This document shows, in pieces, positions 22,735-25,223 of a DNA stretch of 25,223 nucleotides. Numbering within the stretch: position 1 is the stretch's first letter; each line of letters begins with the position of its first letter. Below the pieces are notes generated by a model. It worked only from the letters and a program-made list of their open reading frames with translations. It ran no database searches and had not been told where the DNA came from. The DNA is taken from positions 1-25,223 of the forward strand of contig USEU01000027.1 of assembly GCA_900553805.1 (NCBI GenBank). Direction: 5' to 3'. Made by a program: the position numbers and the translations under genes. The DNA comes from an uncultured Eubacteriales bacterium. Its GTDB lineage: Bacteria; Bacillota; Clostridia; Oscillospirales; Oscillospiraceae.

Positions 22735-24900
22735 TTACTTCAAAATGTCCGCAATGCTCTCTCCGTCCAGGGTGAAGGAAACCGCACTGCCGTCGTGGGT
22801 CAGGGAATAGCACTGGAAATCGGTGCCCCGGCTCAGCAGATCATCCAGCAGGAAGGTGAAGGTACCCTCCGGGGTCTGGAATACCAGCTCCTCCACGCCC
22901 CAGCTGCGCAGAACCTTCAATCCGTAGAGGTTGCCGGTGAGCGTGGCCTGCGCTTCCGCTGCGATGATGGTGTACACCGTGCCGCGCTTCTCTGCGTGGA
23001 TGGGCACATCCTTGCCATTCTGGTCACTTACCCGGTAGAGAGCTGCGCTGCTGGCTTGAGCAGTCGGCTCTTCGGGTTTGGGCGCTTCCGGCGGATTTTC
23101 CTCGGGCTCTTTTTCCGGCTCCTTCTCCGGGATAATCAGTTCACCGATCTTTAAGCGAACGGTCATAGGCCCTTCGTCGGGATCAATTCCCACGCCTGTG
23201 ATTCTGATTCTGCATTCTACAAGATAATGCCCGGGTTCGGTAGGGACGCTGAGACTTCTGTTATAAAGGATATTGCGCACACTGGCGGTGCCATCCTTTA
23301 CCTCGGCCGAGAAAGCGCCGTTTTCATCAACGCTGACCTCCAGATTGATATAATTTGAGCCTTCATCGTCCTGGTACAGGTTGACAAATTCATTCAGTCC
23401 ATCCGTATCGCCGCCCTTGACGCCGTTCACGGTGACGCCGGAGCTGAAGATAAATCTTCCGTTGGGAGCATTATGACCATTCTGCTGTCCGCCGATATTG
23501 CCAATTTCGCCCTCTTTGGGCGTTACGGTCAGTGCGACCTTGCCGTTGGAATCAATTTCGGCCTTCAGTTCGTTGACAACGCCGGTGGTCACCTGGGCAT
23601 TCCCCAGGATGGCAATAATGCCCTTCATATCGGAATCGTCCTCGCCGCCGATGGCAGCGCTGCCCTTCCGTCCGGCATTGGCAGTCACCTGGGCGTTATC
23701 CCGGATCATGATCGTCCCGGTCATGCCGTCACCGTCTCCGTCATCAGACCACGCTCCGGCACCGATACCCGCGGATTCATGATCGCCGCTGGCGGTCACC
23801 TGCGCGCTGCCGCCAATGGTGATGTCGCCGGACATTTCGCCGCGAAGGCCGGAGCCAATACCCGCACCGTGATCGTCACTGCCCGCGTTGACGATTGCGT
23901 TATCCAAAATATCAATGGTGCCCGCCATATTTGCGTCCGAGCCGGAGCCAATGCCGGCCCCGTCGTCTCCGCTGATGGCGGTCACATTCGCGTCGCCGCG
24001 GATGGTGATGCTGCCGGTTTCGGTCATTTCGCCCTCATAGCCGGAGCCGATACCGGCCCCTTCGTCCGCGCTGCCGGCGCTGACGGCGGCACTGTCCAGA
24101 ATTTCAACGGTGCCAGACATTTCGCCCTTATCGCCGGAGCCGATGCCTGCACCATCATTGCCGCTGATGGCGGTCACGTCTGCGTTGCTGCCAATGGTGA
24201 TGCTGCCGGACATCTCACCCCTCGCACCAGAGCCAATGCCCGCGCCGTCATCCTGGGCAATGGCGTCAACATTCGCTTCGCCCGCAATGGTCACGTCGCC
24301 GGTGAAGTCGCCGTCTGCGCCGGAGCCGATGGCGGCGCCGTTGCCTATGCCCAGCGAGGCTCCGGCGGACAAATCAATATCACCGTCGATGGTGATGCTG
24401 CCGGAGAATTCCTCTTCCTTGTCGGAGCCGATCACGGCGCCGTCGGATTCCTGATTGGTCAGCTTCAGCTCGCCGCCGGTCTCGCTGGTCAGGTTCAGGC
24501 TGCCGTCGCTGACATGGATCAGGGATGCGTCGGATTGCGTGGTGCCCGAGTCAATGTGGTTCTCGCCCTCTACGTGGATGGTGGCATTGCTGCTGCCCAC
24601 ATCGATGGCGGTTTCGCCATTGGTCGACACATCCAGATCCTTGATGGTGATATCTGCCTCCGCACCTTCGGAGGTGGAAATGGTGATGGTATTATCGGTG
24701 GTGGAAGAGCTGGAGATAACGGTATCCGAGGTTTGCAGCTCGTTTTGGGTATCGCCCTGAGATACATATTGGCCGGAATCATCCGCTGAGACAGTAATAT
24801 CGCCCTGCGCCAAGTCATATTCCTGCGCAGCGACGGACAGCGGAAGAGATATTGCCAAGAGCAGTGCCAGCGCCAGAGAAAGAAGCCGTTTCGTTGCCAT
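22735..24900 (-). CDS. Secreted repeat protein with predicted beta-helix domain
   Basis: A 721-residue exported protein. Residues 1-25 are a signal peptide (MATKRLLSLALALLLAISLPLSVAA). Residues 26-150 are Ser/Thr/Asp-rich and beta-prone (TITISTSEGAEADITIKDLDV), like carbohydrate-binding beta-helix proteins of the Cthe_2159 type. Residues about 154-441 hold nine ~31-residue repeats around GAGIGSG and ITI-x-G-x-AxVTA. Then come a beta-rich region (445-590), a Pro/Glu linker (591-613, EKEPEKEPEENPPEAPKPEE) and a C-terminal domain of about 105 residues. There is no LPxTG, SLH or other anchor I recognise, so it may be released. The start at 24900 has GGGAGGAAC; a small hairpin (CCCGC/GCGGG, 24926-24938) lies in the leader just before it. 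It is very acidic. Function is unknown; adhesion or glycan binding is a guess. Confidence 0.8.
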   Translation of the reverse strand: MATKRLLSLALALLLAISLPLSVAAQEYDLAQGDITVSADDSGQYVSQGDTQNELQTSDTVISSSSTTDNTITISTSEGAEADITIKDLDVSTNGETAIDVGSSNATIHVEGENHIDSGTTQSDASLIHVSDGSLNLTSETGGELKLTNQESDGAVIGSDKEEEFSGSITIDGDIDLSAGASLGIGNGAAIGSGADGDFTGDVTIAGEANVDAIAQDDGAGIGSGARGEMSGSITIGSNADVTAISGNDGAGIGSGDKGEMSGTVEILDSAAVSAGSADEGAGIGSGYEGEMTETGSITIRGDANVTAISGDDGAGIGSGSDANMAGTIDILDNAIVNAGSDDHGAGIGSGLRGEMSGDITIGGSAQVTASGDHESAGIGAGAWSDDGDGDGMTGTIMIRDNAQVTANAGRKGSAAIGGEDDSDMKGIIAILGNAQVTTGVVNELKAEIDSNGKVALTVTPKEGEIGNIGGQQNGHNAPNGRFIFSSGVTVNGVKGGDTDGLNEFVNLYQDDEGSNYINLEVSVDENGAFSAEVKDGTASVRNILYNRSLSVPTEPGHYLVECRIRITGVGIDPDEGPMTVRLKIGELIIPEKEPEKEPEENPPEAPKPEEPTAQASSAALYRVSDQNGKDVPIHAEKRGTVYTIIAAEAQATLTGNLYGLKVLRSWGVEELVFQTPEGTFTFLLDDLLSRGTDFQCYSLTHDGSAVSFTLDGESIADILK
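23578..24441 (-). repeat. Nine tandem ~93-bp coding repeats (31-residue units)
   Basis: Units begin at residues 154, 188, 219, 250, 281, 314, 345, 376 and 413 of the secreted protein, each starting GAxIG(S/A)G or a variant and containing SGxITI and AxVTA. The third/fourth and fifth/sixth units match best as pairs (ITI...TAISGDD alternating with EILD...SAGSADE), which suggests a later duplication of a 62-residue block. The eighth unit has an insertion rich in Asp/Gly (SDDGDGDGM). Confidence 0.85.
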
Positions 24901-24959
24901 GAATCGTTCCTCCCTTTTGTTTCGCCCCGCCGGGCGGGTGTGAATCAGTTTATACGGCA

Positions 24960-24988
24960 ATCATAACAGATAATCATGAAATAATCAA
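24960..24988 (-). promoter_or_regulatory. Promoter of the secreted repeat protein gene
   Basis: On the minus strand TTGATT (24983-24988), 17-base spacer, TATGAT (24960-24965) with an extended -10 TGT directly before it. It gives a leader of about 55 bases before the start at 24900. Confidence 0.75.
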
Positions 24989-25017
24989 GCGATTTTTACA
25001 ATTTTACACAATTAAAT

Positions 25018-25035
25018 GTCGAATAACGTCGAATA
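25018..25035. repeat. Short direct repeat GTCGAATA upstream of the secreted-protein promoter
   Basis: GTCGAATA occurs at 25018-25025 and 25028-25035, one helical turn (10 bases) apart, about 30-45 bases upstream of the -35 box. A pair of TTTTACA copies (24994-25000 and 25002-25008) lies between. The spacing resembles activator sites, but no regulator is identified. The rest of 25036-25108 shows no feature beyond a small CTCAAG/CTTGAG inverted repeat. Confidence 0.35.
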
Positions 25036-25108
25036 GAAATGCTGCATACACGATGCTCAAGCCTGCTCCTTGAGGCGGCGCGGGGCTGAAATGAAGAAAA
25101 TACTCTAT

Positions 25109-25223
25109 GGCAACACCGCGCAATTGAGTCTGCGAGCCGCAGCCGTCTTTTTGCCCCACTTCTTCAGTTTGATACTATTTCCTGATTAAAATCTTAATTT
25201 TAATCAGGAAGGCATCGCCTGAA
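25109..25223. mobile_element. MITE-like inverted-repeat element, copy 2 (cut by window end)
   Basis: Bases 25109-25172 match 12153-12216 with 60 of 64 identical and no gaps. Identity stops abruptly after CAGTTTGA. The following bases differ from copy 1 and form a perfect 14-bp hairpin, TTCCTGATTAAAAT (25179-25192), loop CTTA, ATTTTAATCAGGAA (25197-25210). The right terminal repeat is not present in the window, so the element either continues beyond it with a different centre or is a truncated copy. A 32-codon open frame from 25091 runs into it but is not credible as a gene. Confidence 0.7.

Noticed and set aside
20075..22813. A 912-codon open frame on the minus strand opposite the namZ- and nagZ-type genes
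   Set aside because: It is an antisense shadow of two genes with clear family motifs, produced by GC-rich third positions; the translation has no recognisable domain and a low-complexity, His/Gln/Gly-rich character.
23578..24441. Regular ~93-bp repetition suggestive of a CRISPR array or minisatellite
   Set aside because: The period keeps reading frame, the units are degenerate at DNA level and conserved at protein level, and there are no identical short repeats with unique spacers.
23473..24789. A 438-codon open frame on the plus strand opposite the secreted repeat protein
   Set aside because: It is an antisense echo of the repeat units. The minus-strand frame has a signal peptide, ribosome binding site and promoter; this one has none.
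25091..25189. A 32-codon open frame starting ATGAAGAAAATA at the right end
   Set aside because: It runs into the repeat element and ends inside it; there is no good ribosome binding site and the sequence is explained by the element.

Overview
The window looks like a chromosomal segment of a high-GC member of the Clostridia, most likely the Oscillospiraceae/Oscillospirales. The basis is the gene content (Firmicute-type rpoC, YugP-family peptidase, type III glutamine synthetase, NrdG, RpiR regulator, ABC sugar transporter without a local ATPase), strong AGGAGG-type ribosome binding sites, near-consensus sigma-A promoters and many U-tract terminators. No database was consulted, so family names rest on motif recognition and the taxonomic call is moderate.

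Left part (1-9.9 kb): the 3' two thirds of rpoC with its terminator; a convergent minus-strand methionine gamma-lyase-like PLP enzyme; a minus-strand pair (YugP-type zinc peptidase, then a Zn-dependent phospholipase C-like protein); a plus-strand AI-2E-family permease with an odd Trp/Lys-rich tail; an overlapping nrdG-dut pair (deoxynucleotide supply and dUTP clean-up); a minus-strand HD-domain protein with a consensus promoter; and an Mbeg1-like alpha/beta-hydrolase. The promoter of the gamma-lyase gene is superimposed on the terminator of the gene before it.

Middle (9.9-13.8 kb): glnN (type III glutamine synthetase), followed by a roughly 169-bp MITE-like inverted-repeat element lying between the glnN stop codon and the glnN terminator; then a TetR-family regulator with a near-consensus promoter and a small palindrome at its transcription start.

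Right-centre (13.1-22.7 kb): this is the most interesting part. A minus-strand rpiR/murR-like regulator plus a DUF624 (YesL-like) membrane protein diverge from a plus-strand operon with a perfect TTGACA-17-TATAAT promoter: solute-binding protein, two permeases, a two-domain GNAT acetyltransferase, a PIG-L/LmbE-type protein, a NamZ-type (DUF1343) exo-N-acetylmuramidase and a NagZ-type GH3 N-acetylglucosaminidase. The two glycosidases lack signal peptides. I read this as an import-then-digest pathway for cell-wall (GlcNAc/MurNAc) fragments, using an ABC importer where Bacillus subtilis uses a PTS. The PIG-L protein has Gly where the family has its catalytic-base Asp.

Right end (22.7-25.2 kb): a minus-strand secreted protein with nine tandem ~31-residue beta-helix-like repeats, its promoter, and at the window edge the left arm of a second copy of the MITE-like element (60 of 64 bases identical to the first copy).

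No tRNA, rRNA, CRISPR array, integrase or transposase gene was seen.
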